Source: an uncultured Bacteroidota bacterium
Lineage (GTDB): Bacteria > Bacteroidota > Bacteroidia > Chitinophagales > Chitinophagaceae
Direction: 5' to 3'
DNA length: 17,079 bases
NCBI GenBank assembly: GCA_903825065.1
Contig: CAIJZG010000103.1
Coordinates: forward strand, 1 to 17,079
Shown: positions 1 through 7,312 of the stretch, piece by piece
Numbering within the stretch: the first letter of the stretch is position 1
Layout: every line of letters begins with the position of its first letter
Translations under genes and position numbers: made by a program
Notes under the pieces: model-generated
Seen by the model: only the letters and a program-made list of their open reading frames with translations
What the model was told of the DNA's origin: nothing
Database searches by the model: none

Positions 1-609
1 AGGGGTTTTAACTCTCGTCTCTTTTTGATGGTGTGTTAAATAAGCACACACATCTCTAGCTACGCCAAAATGACTCATTGCATCCATTCTATTAGGCGTT
101 AACCCAATTTCATAAATCCAATCGTTATATGGCTGAAAATGAGCAGCAGCAGGCATTCCTGGCTTAAGATCGGCGGGAAGCACAAGAATTCCATCATGAC
201 TAGTACCCATTCCCATTTCATCTTCTGCACAAATCATACCATGGCTTTCCACGCCTCGGATCTTAGCAAGTTTCATGGTAATAGATTCGCCACTTGAGGG
301 ATAAATGGTAGCGCCAATTGTGGCAACAACCACTTTTTGACCAACTTCTACATTAGGAGCACCACAAACTATTTGCAGAACTTCATCAGTACCTATAGTT
401 ACTTTAGTGATTTTTAATTTATCGGCATTGGGATGTTGATCACATTCTAATACTTCTCCTATTACTAAACCTTCTAATCCGCCTTTTATAGACTGAAATC
501 TTTCCAGACTCTCTACTTCCAATCCTATAGATGTTAAAATCCTAGATAATTTTTCAGGATCAATGGTTTCAGGGAGGTACTCACTCAGCCAGTTGTAACT
601 AATGGTCAT
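1..609 (-). CDS. pheT: Phenylalanine--tRNA ligase beta subunit, N-terminal part (runs off the left edge)
   Basis: This is the beta chain of the alpha2-beta2 phenylalanyl-tRNA synthetase, a cytosolic enzyme that charges tRNA-Phe. The 203 visible residues begin MTISYNWLSEYLPETIDPEK, the usual PheT N-terminus. They continue with the tRNA-binding OB-fold (about residues 40-150; motifs ECDQHPNADKLKI, VCGAPNV, KIRGVESHGMICAEDE) and reach the start of the B1 domain (GLTPNRMDAMSHFGVARD). The ATG at 609 is chosen because the protein aligns with the family from its first residue. Family members are about 800 residues, so some three quarters of the gene lies outside the window. The frame is intact to position 1. 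It is divergent from dnaB across a 451-bp gap. The identification rests on several family motifs and is secure. Confidence 0.97.
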   Translation of the reverse strand, partial: MTISYNWLSEYLPETIDPEKLSRILTSIGLEVESLERFQSIKGGLEGLVIGEVLECDQHPNADKLKITKVTIGTDEVLQIVCGAPNVEVGQKVVVATIGATIYPSSGESITMKLAKIRGVESHGMICAEDEMGMGTSHDGILVLPADLKPGMPAAAHFQPYNDWIYEIGLTPNRMDAMSHFGVARDVCAYLTHHQKETRVKTP

Positions 610-632
610 AATATCAAACTCTTTACGAAGCT

Positions 633-640
633 CAAAAATA
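633..640 (-). promoter_or_regulatory. Possible -7 box for pheT
   Basis: Read on the minus strand the sequence is TATTTTTG, a full match to the Bacteroidota -7 consensus TAnnTTTG. It would start a transcript about 20 nt before the pheT ATG at 609. No clear TTTG/TTG -33 element is present 19-21 nt further upstream, so this is only half a promoter by sequence. In an AT-rich gap a chance match is possible. Confidence 0.3.
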
Positions 641-789
641 AGAGATAAAAATGGGATATATAGGATTAGTGGGCATTAGCTCTGTTTTACTGTATTTCCA
701 GATAGCAGAAGATGTAGAAAACTTTAAATAATCCCTTTTTAATTAGTGCATTTTTTGAATAATCTACTTATTTATTTTAGAAATCTTTC

Positions 790-807
790 TGCACAAGGAC
801 TTGTGCA
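790..807. repeat. 18-bp perfect palindrome
   Basis: TGCACAAG is followed directly by GA and then CTTGTGCA, giving 8-bp inverted arms around 2 nt. The right arm leads into TGTGCAAAA (802-810), a full match to the reverse complement of the DnaA-box consensus TTWTNCACA. The left arm carries TTCTGCACA (787-795), one mismatch from the same consensus in the opposite orientation. It could be a dimeric protein site or an inverted pair of DnaA boxes at the edge of the array. Confidence 0.5.
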
Positions 808-916
808 AAATGGCTAATTTTGGGCTGAAAACTTTTTGAATTAGTGGATAACCTTCGATTTTTATGTGGATAGTGTCTAGTTTTATGTGAATGAGCAGGG
901 AATAACCTGTGGACGA
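802..916 (-). promoter_or_regulatory. Phased array of DnaA-box-like sites (candidate DnaA-binding region or origin element)
   Basis: Read as TGTGNAWAA on the plus strand (DnaA box TTWTNCACA on the minus strand), the sites are TGTGCAAAA at 802 (full match), AGTGGATAA at 843 (one mismatch), TGTGGATAG at 865 (one), TGTGAATGA at 886 (one) and TGTGGACGA at 908 (two). Start-to-start distances are 41, 22, 21 and 22 bp, so the last four lie about two helical turns apart in the same orientation. Two of them sit in a longer direct repeat, TTTTATGTGRAT, at 860-871 and 881-892. An AT-rich stretch lies on the left flank and dnaB on the right. The spacing and sequences are seen directly; DnaA binding, and whether this is oriC or a regulatory site, is inference. 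Confidence 0.5.
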
Positions 917-968
917 AAATTGATACTAAAAAATTTTAACAACCGGAATTCTTACCCCATATTCGTTG

Positions 969-995
969 CCCTTAGCGATGAATCATCGAAAAGGG
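969..995 (+). other. Interrupted hairpin upstream of dnaB
   Basis: CCCTT and AAGGG enclose a two-by-two internal loop (AG/AA), then CGATG and CATCG around an AAT loop, followed by TTTT. The total is ten base pairs. It lies about 65 nt before the dnaB ATG. It could be a weak terminator or attenuator in a dnaB leader, a structured part of the DnaA-site region, or chance. The T run is too short for a confident terminator call. Confidence 0.3.
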
Positions 996-1060
996 TTTTC
1001 CTGAAACAGTTTTTGATCACCTTAATAGCCAGGCATTGACCACTAACCCCTAAGATAACT

Positions 1061-2638
1061 ATGGACTTAACCAGTTTAAACAAAGATCGTAAGAGAAGAA
1101 AGACCACTGTAGACATGAGTACCATGGTTTACGGGAAAGTTCCACCTCAAGCAAAGGAGTTGGAAGAAGCCATACTTGGTGCTATTATGCTTGAAAAAAG
1201 TGCTTTTGATACTGTTTCTGAAATATTAAAGCCTGAATGTTTTTATGTGGAATCGCATAAAACAATTTATCATGCTATGCAGGCTTTGCAGCAAAAAAAT
1301 GAACCTATCGACCTTCTAACAGTTGTTGAAGAATTGAAGTTTCAGGAACAATTAGATGCTGTTGGAGGCCCTTATTATGTGACCAAATTAACCAACTCAG
1401 TTGTATCCACTGCAAATATTGATGCACACTGTAGAATCGTATTACAAAAATTTATTCAGCGAGAACTGATTCGGATTAGTGGTGAAATAATCGGTGATGC
1501 CTATGAAGACAGTACAGATGTATTTGATCTTTTAGATGAAGCAGAAACCAAGATGTTCAATATTACTAACAATTACTTAAAAAAGAATTTCGAGGAAATT
1601 ATTGGTGTTCTTGCAAAAACCATGAATAGGTTAGATGAACTAAGAACTAAAACAGAAGAAATTTCTGGTGTTCCTAGTGGATTCGGGTCTTTAGATAGAG
1701 TTACTTATGGATGGCAACCTACCGACTTAATTATTCTTGCAGCTCGTCCATCTGTTGGTAAAACCGCATTTGCACTTAACCTGGCAAGAAATGCTGCTCT
1801 TCATCCTACAAAACCAGTGGCAGTAGGTTTCTTTTCATTAGAAATGAGTGCTTCTCAATTAGTACAACGTATTTTAAGTGCTGAGAGCGAAATCAAAATG
1901 GAGAAAATCAGTCGTGGTAAATTGGAAGATCACGAATACCAACAATTAATTTCAAAAGGACTTAACAGACTTGAAAGAGCTCCAATATATATCGACGATA
2001 CTGCTGCACTAAATATTTTTGAATTTAGGGCAAAAGCAAGAAGACTTGTACATAAACACAAAGTTGGCATCATCATTATCGACTACTTGCAATTGATGAG
2101 TGGGTCGAATGATAAAGGAGGAAATCGGGAACAAGAAATTAGTAATATCTCTAGAAACTTAAAAGCACTTGCCAAAGAATTAGGCGTTCCAATCATTGCA
2201 TTGAGTCAGTTGAGTCGTGCGGTGGAAACCAGAAAGGAAAGTAAGATGCCTCAATTAAGTGATTTGAGAGAATCGGGTGCCATTGAACAGGATGCAGATA
2301 TGGTAATGTTCATTTATCGACCAGAGTATTATGAGGTTAAAAGTAATGAAATGGGCGAAAGTACCAGCGGTGAAACACATATTCGAATAGCTAAACATCG
2401 GAATGGTCAATTAGATACTATTAAACTTAGAGCCAACTTAGCCATTCAACGTTTTGAAGAATGGGAAGGAGATAGCGGTGGTATAGAGGGATTAGGAAAT
2501 AATTGGAAACCTATTGCACCAACTTCTACCCCACCTAGCGGTGGTGCTTCAGATGGCGCCAAGTTCTATTTACAGAAAGGAAGCAAAATGAATGACGTTG
2601 ACTTTGACCAAGGTTATGAAACAGAACAACCTTTCTAA
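1061..2638 (+). CDS. dnaB: Replicative DNA helicase DnaB
   Basis: This is the hexameric 5'-3' helicase that unwinds the replication fork and works with primase and the polymerase holoenzyme. The 525-residue length is normal for Bacteroidota. The DnaB N-terminal domain spans about residues 26-130 (PPQAKELEEAILGAIMLE). The RecA-like motor follows, with Walker A ARPSVGKT at 228-235, Walker B IIIIDYLQL around 337-345, the LSQLSRAVE motif near 380 and the arginine-finger region DLRESGAIEQDADMVMF near 400. The C-terminal tail is low-complexity and acidic. There is no intein. The ATG at 1061 is the first in frame; later Met codons at residues 19 and 22 would still leave the N-terminal domain intact, so the exact start is open. 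It is followed by a terminator, and its upstream gap carries DnaA-box-like sites. Confidence 0.97.
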   Translation: MDLTSLNKDRKRRKTTVDMSTMVYGKVPPQAKELEEAILGAIMLEKSAFDTVSEILKPECFYVESHKTIYHAMQALQQKNEPIDLLTVVEELKFQEQLDAVGGPYYVTKLTNSVVSTANIDAHCRIVLQKFIQRELIRISGEIIGDAYEDSTDVFDLLDEAETKMFNITNNYLKKNFEEIIGVLAKTMNRLDELRTKTEEISGVPSGFGSLDRVTYGWQPTDLIILAARPSVGKTAFALNLARNAALHPTKPVAVGFFSLEMSASQLVQRILSAESEIKMEKISRGKLEDHEYQQLISKGLNRLERAPIYIDDTAALNIFEFRAKARRLVHKHKVGIIIIDYLQLMSGSNDKGGNREQEISNISRNLKALAKELGVPIIALSQLSRAVETRKESKMPQLSDLRESGAIEQDADMVMFIYRPEYYEVKSNEMGESTSGETHIRIAKHRNGQLDTIKLRANLAIQRFEEWEGDSGGIEGLGNNWKPIAPTSTPPSGGASDGAKFYLQKGSKMNDVDFDQGYETEQPF

Positions 2639-2654
2639 ATTATATTTATAATAG

Positions 2655-2691
2655 AAGCGCAGGAAGCATTTCCTGCGCTTTATTTATTTTT
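2655..2691 (+). terminator. Intrinsic terminator after dnaB
   Basis: A perfect 11-bp stem, AAGCGCAGGAA with TTCCTGCGCTT, encloses a GCAT loop, followed by a T-rich tail (TATTTATTTTT). It begins 16 nt after the dnaB stop. The rsmE ATG comes only 6 nt after the tail, so rsmE depends on read-through or on a start site inside this element. Confidence 0.85.
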
Positions 2692-2697
2692 ACATCA

Positions 2698-3399
2698 ATG
2701 AGTGTTCCATTTTTTTACGAACCTACTATCATAGATACTAATCAACCAATTGTTTTAAGTGATAACACGAGTAAACATTGTGTGCAAGTTTTACGAATGA
2801 GAGAGGGCGCTCTGATTCATTTAACTGATGGGAAAGGCAAATTATTTAAAGCAAAAATCATTAGCGCAGATAAACATAAATCTGTGGCGCTTATCGAAAA
2901 TACAGTTTTCACAGATACTAATCCCAATAGAATTAGTATCGGAATATCTTTATTAAAGAATGCAGATCGATTAGAATGGATGTTCGAAAAAATTACAGAA
3001 ATCGGAGTTACAGAAATTTTTCCACTTATATGTAAAAGAACAGAACAACAAAGATTCAGAACAGAAAGAATGTTGCAAATTCTAGTTTCAGCAATGCTAC
3101 AAAGTCAACAATGTTGGTTGCCCATTCTTCACGTACCTATTTCGATTAATAAATTAATCGATCAAGCAACCCATCATCAAAAAATAATTGCGCATTGCGA
3201 ATTAGATCAGAAGTTATTGCTTAAAGATTTACCTAAATCGTCTGATGCTTTAATATTAATTGGGCCAGAAGGTGATTTTACTATTGATGAAATTTCACTG
3301 GCGCTGCAATCACAATTTATTCCTGTTAGTTTGGGTGAAACAAGACTTAGAACAGAAACAGCAGGGCTTGTTTCCATTACGCTATTAGTCAATCGTTGA
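2698..3399 (+). CDS. rsmE: 16S rRNA (uracil(1498)-N3)-methyltransferase RsmE
   Basis: RsmE methylates N3 of U1498 in helix 44 of 16S rRNA using S-adenosylmethionine, after 30S assembly. The 233-residue length fits the family. An N-terminal PUA-like part (about 1-70; HCVQVLRMREG at 27-37) precedes a SPOUT methyltransferase domain with the trefoil-knot SAM-binding motifs IGPEGDFT (188-195) and SLGETRLRTETAG (211-223). KITEIGV at 98-104 is also typical. The ATG at 2698 fits the family start and leaves 6 nt after the dnaB terminator tail. No strong TAnnTTTG box is visible upstream, so its promoter is unclear. Gene and product are secure. Confidence 0.95.
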   Translation: MSVPFFYEPTIIDTNQPIVLSDNTSKHCVQVLRMREGALIHLTDGKGKLFKAKIISADKHKSVALIENTVFTDTNPNRISIGISLLKNADRLEWMFEKITEIGVTEIFPLICKRTEQQRFRTERMLQILVSAMLQSQQCWLPILHVPISINKLIDQATHHQKIIAHCELDQKLLLKDLPKSSDALILIGPEGDFTIDEISLALQSQFIPVSLGETRLRTETAGLVSITLLVNR

Positions 3400-3411
3400 T
3401 AGGCATTTTAT

Positions 3412-3419
3412 TAAATTTG
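3412..3419 (+). promoter_or_regulatory. Possible -7 box for the L,D-transpeptidase gene
   Basis: TAAATTTG fully matches TAnnTTTG and lies 13 nt before the ATG at 3433. It would give a leader of only about 10 nt. The -33 element is weak: no TTG lies at the expected 19-21 nt spacing. Confidence 0.4.
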
Positions 3420-3432
3420 GTATATTACATAT

Positions 3433-5034
3433 ATGAAGAAATACTCTTTTATTATTTTTACCTTATTGGCTATTGGTATAAATAGTTGCAAAAGCTTTAA
3501 AAGGGTAAAAAGATTTGTATTTAGAGATACTTCTATCACTACTAAGACTTCTTTCAACAATTTCTTTTTTGATAGTGTTCAAATTGAACTCTTTTTAAAT
3601 AATCATACTGAATTCAAACCTTATGATGAGCAATTCTATAATTTTTATAAAGAAAGAAATTATCAATACGCTTGGTTCGATAATAATGGAATAGCAGAAC
3701 AAGCATTCAATTTTTTAAATCTGCTAAATTCAACCGTTGCAGATTTACAAGATAGTAGTTTATATAATCCCTCACTGATAAAATTATACGATAGATCAGT
3801 TGCAGACAAATTGCATCATCAATCAAAAGAAGAAATACTAAAAACCGAATTATCATTTACCGGTCAATTCTTTGCTTATGCAGAAAAAGTTTATAAGGGC
3901 AGTGATATTGATGCAGCGGATTTGGGCTGGTTTATTCCACGAAAAAAACTGGACCTCAGCGCATTGCTTGATTCAAGTATAAAGTCGAAAGCTACTGATA
4001 TTGAAATCTATGCCAAACAAAATCCACAATATAAAAAATTGCAAGAGCACTTAATTTTCTACAATGAATTGGCAAAAAGCTTTCCCACAGATACCATTCC
4101 TTATGTTAAAAAATCAATTAAAAAGGGAGATAGTTCTCAGACCATTTCATCAATTAAAAAAAGACTAAACGCGTTAGGAGATTTTAAAATTGTGGATACA
4201 AGTGAAGCCTTCGATTCTGCAACTGTTAATGCCGTTAAAAAATTCCAAAGAAGAATGGGCTTAAGTGTAGATGGATCTGTTGGAAATAAAATGATAGAAG
4301 AGTTAAACGTTCCAATAAAATGGAGAATTAGGCAACTTCTGGTGAATATGGAAAGGTTGCGTTGGATGCCTCCTGAAAAAGATAGTAATTATATTTTGGT
4401 GAATATTCCCGAATATCGATTACACGTTTTTGATAGTGGGAAAACAGTGATGGACATGAATGTAATTGTTGGCAAATCAGCTAATAGCACTGTGATCTTT
4501 ACAGGAAATTTAAAATATATAGTTTTCAGTCCTTATTGGAATGTTCCAACGAGTATTGTAAAAAATGAAGTTGTTCCAGCTATCAAAAACAACAGCGACT
4601 ATCTCGTAAAAAATCACATGGAGATTACCGGTAAAAGTAATGGGCTTCCAGTTGTTCGTCAATTGCCAGGGACATTTAATTCTCTCGGACTTGTAAAGTT
4701 TTTATTCCCTAATAATTATGATATTTATTTACATGATACTCCTAACCATGATTTATTTTCTCAAACAAGTAGGAGCTTAAGCCATGGTTGTATTAGAATT
4801 AGTGAGCCTAAGAAAATGGCTCAATATCTTTTGCGAAATGACAGTACCTGGAATAGTAAGAATATAGATAGCTCCATGCATTTAACTAAAGAAAGATGGG
4901 TAACTCTTAATAAAAAAATTCCAGTATTAATAGTATACTTTACAGCTTGGGTTGATAAATCCGGAGAGCTTAATTTTAGAAAAGATATTTATGGTCACGA
5001 TGAAAAAATGGCTACTAAACTTTTCACTAAATAA
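3433..5034 (+). CDS. L,D-transpeptidase lipoprotein with peptidoglycan-binding domain
   Basis: The protein resembles the YcbB/LdtD group of L,D-transpeptidases, which make 3-3 cross-links in peptidoglycan or attach proteins to it. A lipoprotein signal (MKKYSFIIFTLLAIGINSC) puts the lipidated Cys at residue 19, so the protein should sit on a membrane facing the periplasm. Residues about 30-230 form an N-terminal region with the family-typical YNFYKERNYQYAWFDNNG. A PG_binding_1 domain spans about 232-292 (ISSIKKRLNALGDF, VKKFQRRMGLSVDG). The YkuD catalytic domain covers about 318-470; IYLHDTP supplies the conserved His and SHGCIRI the catalytic Cys453. The 533-residue length is normal. The specific crosslink and substrate cannot be told from sequence. 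Confidence 0.92.
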   Translation: MKKYSFIIFTLLAIGINSCKSFKRVKRFVFRDTSITTKTSFNNFFFDSVQIELFLNNHTEFKPYDEQFYNFYKERNYQYAWFDNNGIAEQAFNFLNLLNSTVADLQDSSLYNPSLIKLYDRSVADKLHHQSKEEILKTELSFTGQFFAYAEKVYKGSDIDAADLGWFIPRKKLDLSALLDSSIKSKATDIEIYAKQNPQYKKLQEHLIFYNELAKSFPTDTIPYVKKSIKKGDSSQTISSIKKRLNALGDFKIVDTSEAFDSATVNAVKKFQRRMGLSVDGSVGNKMIEELNVPIKWRIRQLLVNMERLRWMPPEKDSNYILVNIPEYRLHVFDSGKTVMDMNVIVGKSANSTVIFTGNLKYIVFSPYWNVPTSIVKNEVVPAIKNNSDYLVKNHMEITGKSNGLPVVRQLPGTFNSLGLVKFLFPNNYDIYLHDTPNHDLFSQTSRSLSHGCIRISEPKKMAQYLLRNDSTWNSKNIDSSMHLTKERWVTLNKKIPVLIVYFTAWVDKSGELNFRKDIYGHDEKMATKLFTK

Positions 5035-5073
5035 ATAATTTATCAAACCGCCTTATATAAAAATAGTTGGACC

Positions 5074-6246
5074 ATGCAATTGATTGAAGTAACCGATAAA
5101 AAAACTGTTAGAGAATTTCTAAACGTCAGTGTTAAATTGAACAAAATTAACCCGGCATATATTCGTCCAATTGATACTGAAGTGATGGATGTATTTGATC
5201 CAGAAAAAAACAAATCTTTTGAATACGGAGAAGCCAAAAGATGGATTCTTCAAAACGATCAGTCAGAAACTATCGGCCGGATTGCTGCTTTCATTAGCAG
5301 CAAATACATTAATAAAGGAACTGATTTTTTAACTGGGGGATTTGGATTTTTCGAATGTATCAATGATCAAAAAGCTGCAAATACTTTATTTGATCAGGCA
5401 AAGGAATGGTTAACATTAAAAGGTGCAGAAGCCATGGATGGACCAATTAATTTTGGCGACCGTGACAAATGGTGGGGATTATTAGTGGAAGGGTTTGACA
5501 ATGAACCCATGTATGGTATGTCTTTCAACCCATCTTACTATGAAACACTTTTCAATAATTATGGGCTTAAGAATTATTATAATCAGTATTACTACTATAT
5601 GAATGTAGATGATACTTTTTCTGAAAAAATTTTAGAAAGGCACGCTAGAATTAAGGCAAAGACTGACTATTCAGCAAGGCATGCAAAATTGAATCAGATT
5701 GAAAAGTATGCAGGGGATTTTACTAAAGTTTATAATGCAGCCTGGGCTCAGCACGGTGAATCCAAAGAAATTACTGAAGCAAATGCCATTAAACTTTTCA
5801 AAAAAATGAAACCCATTTTAGATGAGCGTACAATTTGGTTTGCTTATTATAAAGAAGAACCTATTGCAATGTTCATTAATATCCCAGATGTAAATCAATA
5901 CTTCAAACACTTTAATGGCAAATTTGGATGGAAAGAAAAACTTCATTTGTTGTGGATGAAATGGCGAGGCACTAACAAACAATTAACAGGATTAGCTTTT
6001 GGAGTTGTTCCTAAATATCAAGCACTTGGAATAGATAGTTTTATTATTCAAGAATGCGGTTCATTCGCTCAGGGAAAAGGCTGGTATAAGCGTTACGAAA
6101 TGGGCTGGGCAGGAGATTGGAATCCAAGAATGTTGAATATTTATAAAAGCCTTGGAGGATATCAAAGTAGACGCATGATTACCTTCCGATACCTTTTTGA
6201 TCAGAATCGACCTTTTGAAAGACACCCGGAAATGAGTTATAAATAA
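5074..6246 (+). CDS. YghO-like / GNAT-superfamily protein of unknown substrate
   Basis: This 390-residue soluble protein belongs to the YghO-like family, related to GNAT acyltransferases. Family hallmarks are TGGFGFFEC at 87-95, the block GPINFGDRDKWWGLLVEGFD at 123-142, and NPSYYETLFNNYG just after. The C-terminal half (about 200-375) looks like an acyl-CoA N-acyltransferase fold, with VPKYQALGIDSFIIQE occupying the acetyl-CoA-binding position and EMGWAGDWNPRMLNIYKSLG the GNAT-end position. No substrate is known to me for this family. It follows the L,D-transpeptidase by 39 nt on the same strand. Its last 10 bp overlap the 3' end of the convergent epimerase gene. The family assignment is from memory of motifs; the biochemical role is open. 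Confidence 0.75.
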   Translation: MQLIEVTDKKTVREFLNVSVKLNKINPAYIRPIDTEVMDVFDPEKNKSFEYGEAKRWILQNDQSETIGRIAAFISSKYINKGTDFLTGGFGFFECINDQKAANTLFDQAKEWLTLKGAEAMDGPINFGDRDKWWGLLVEGFDNEPMYGMSFNPSYYETLFNNYGLKNYYNQYYYYMNVDDTFSEKILERHARIKAKTDYSARHAKLNQIEKYAGDFTKVYNAAWAQHGESKEITEANAIKLFKKMKPILDERTIWFAYYKEEPIAMFINIPDVNQYFKHFNGKFGWKEKLHLLWMKWRGTNKQLTGLAFGVVPKYQALGIDSFIIQECGSFAQGKGWYKRYEMGWAGDWNPRMLNIYKSLGGYQSRRMITFRYLFDQNRPFERHPEMSYK

Positions 6247-7163
6247 TACTTTGCTGTTTCTTTTATCCCCTCTTCATAGCTAGTTGGCTGGAAATCAAAA
6301 TGTTTTTCAAATTTAGAAGAATCGAAAAGGTAGCTACTATCGTTTTGATAAATCATTTCGTATGACTCCCTGATTGGTTTAATGAATAGTCCTGCTAATC
6401 GAATCATTAATTTAGATAACACAGAAAATTGATAAGTCTGATGCATTGCTTCAGCTGCCAAAGCAATAAATTGTTCTCCTGATAAAGGATTTGATTTTGT
6501 AGGTAAATGCCATGTTTGATTAAAAGCGTTATTATCTTTTGCTAATAAATATAATGCCTTACCTGCATCAGGAATGTAAGTATAAGAATGGGGCACTTGA
6601 GCATTTACTAACCATTGTGCTTTCTTTCCTTTCGAAAAATTATCAAAAACCAGCATATTCGGAACACTAGTTTTAGTAGCGGATGTTCCATAAAAATCTG
6701 CACTTCTTGCAATTAAAGCAGTTAAAGCTCCGGAGTTAATTTCTGCCAATAATTGATTCACAATAGAAGCTCTAATTATACCTTTTTTGCTACATGGATT
6801 AAAAGCCGTTTCTTCTGTCATCCATCCATCTACCTTTCCATACATATATACATTATCAAAGAAAATAAGTTTTGCACCTGCAGATTTGCATGCATTGATG
6901 GTATTCGTCATAACAATTGGCCATGTTTTAGCCCATGTTTTATAGTCGTATTCTAGTCCCACTAATAAATAAACAATTGAAGATCCCTTCACAGCCTCTA
7001 GTGTTTGACTTGCGTCACTCAAATCAGCAGAAACCGATTCCACGCCATTCATTTGTTTGGGATGTCGAGCTACAATTCGAACCTGTTCTTTTGAATTCAC
7101 CAGAATGGGTAATAATTCATTAGCAATTGCGCCACCTGCACCAAGTATAGTATGTATACCCAT
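6237..7163 (-). CDS. NAD(P)-dependent epimerase/dehydratase family (extended or atypical SDR)
   Basis: The 308-residue protein has an N-terminal Rossmann fold with the dinucleotide motif LGAGGAIA at 7-14, followed by RIVARHP as the beta-2 region and the SDR active-site element DNVYMYGK at 103-110, whose YMYGK fits YxxxK. The middle and C-terminal parts (RSADFYG, HSYTYIPDAGKAL, WHLPT) resemble sugar-nucleotide epimerase-like proteins. No substrate is evident. The ATG at 7163 puts the Rossmann motif at the usual distance from the N-terminus. The gene converges on the YghO-like gene with a 10-bp 3' overlap, and is divergent from dnaX across about 150 bp. Confidence 0.85.
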   Translation of the reverse strand: MGIHTILGAGGAIANELLPILVNSKEQVRIVARHPKQMNGVESVSADLSDASQTLEAVKGSSIVYLLVGLEYDYKTWAKTWPIVMTNTINACKSAGAKLIFFDNVYMYGKVDGWMTEETAFNPCSKKGIIRASIVNQLLAEINSGALTALIARSADFYGTSATKTSVPNMLVFDNFSKGKKAQWLVNAQVPHSYTYIPDAGKALYLLAKDNNAFNQTWHLPTKSNPLSGEQFIALAAEAMHQTYQFSVLSKLMIRLAGLFIKPIRESYEMIYQNDSSYLFDSSKFEKHFDFQPTSYEEGIKETAKYYL

Positions 7164-7287
7164 AACATTATTTTTAAATTATATATCAACAATACTAATT
7201 CAAAATAATCAAAATAGGCGAATCTCCGCCATTTCTAGATTTTTTTCAATGTCAAAAACTTAGTCATCTAAAAATCTGTTCATTGCT

Positions 7288-7295
7288 TACTTTTG
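7288..7295 (+). promoter_or_regulatory. -7 promoter box for dnaX
   Basis: TACTTTTG fully matches TAnnTTTG and lies 17 nt before the ATG at 7313, predicting a leader of about 12-15 nt. No good TTG lies at standard spacing. The box overlaps a possible upstream TTG codon at 7283, which would therefore not be transcribed; this supports the ATG at 7313 as the start. Confidence 0.5.
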
Positions 7296-7312
7296 GAGTA
7301 GTTACAGCAATT

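Larger units (their letters stand above)
610..1060. other. 451-bp divergent gap between pheT and dnaB
   Basis: This is the only long stretch without a clear gene. It holds a possible pheT promoter (633-640), an AT-rich segment (about 721-785), a near-palindrome (790-807), an array of DnaA-box-like nonamers (802-916) and an interrupted hairpin followed by four T residues (969-995). A 26-codon ATG-to-TAA frame at 651-731 (+) would encode a short hydrophobic peptide starting MGYIGLVGISS, but it overlaps the putative pheT promoter and is probably chance. I found no convincing TAnnTTTG promoter just ahead of dnaB. Both flanking genes point away from the gap. Confidence 0.7.

Noticed and set aside
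651..731. 26-codon hydrophobic ORF in the pheT-dnaB gap
   Set aside because: It is very short, overlaps the likely pheT promoter region, has no family match I know and is expected by chance in such a gap.
7283..7312. TTG start for dnaX giving 10 extra N-terminal residues
   Set aside because: The family starts at MENFIVSARK (ATG 7313), and the predicted -7 box overlaps the region just after the TTG, which would then be untranscribed.
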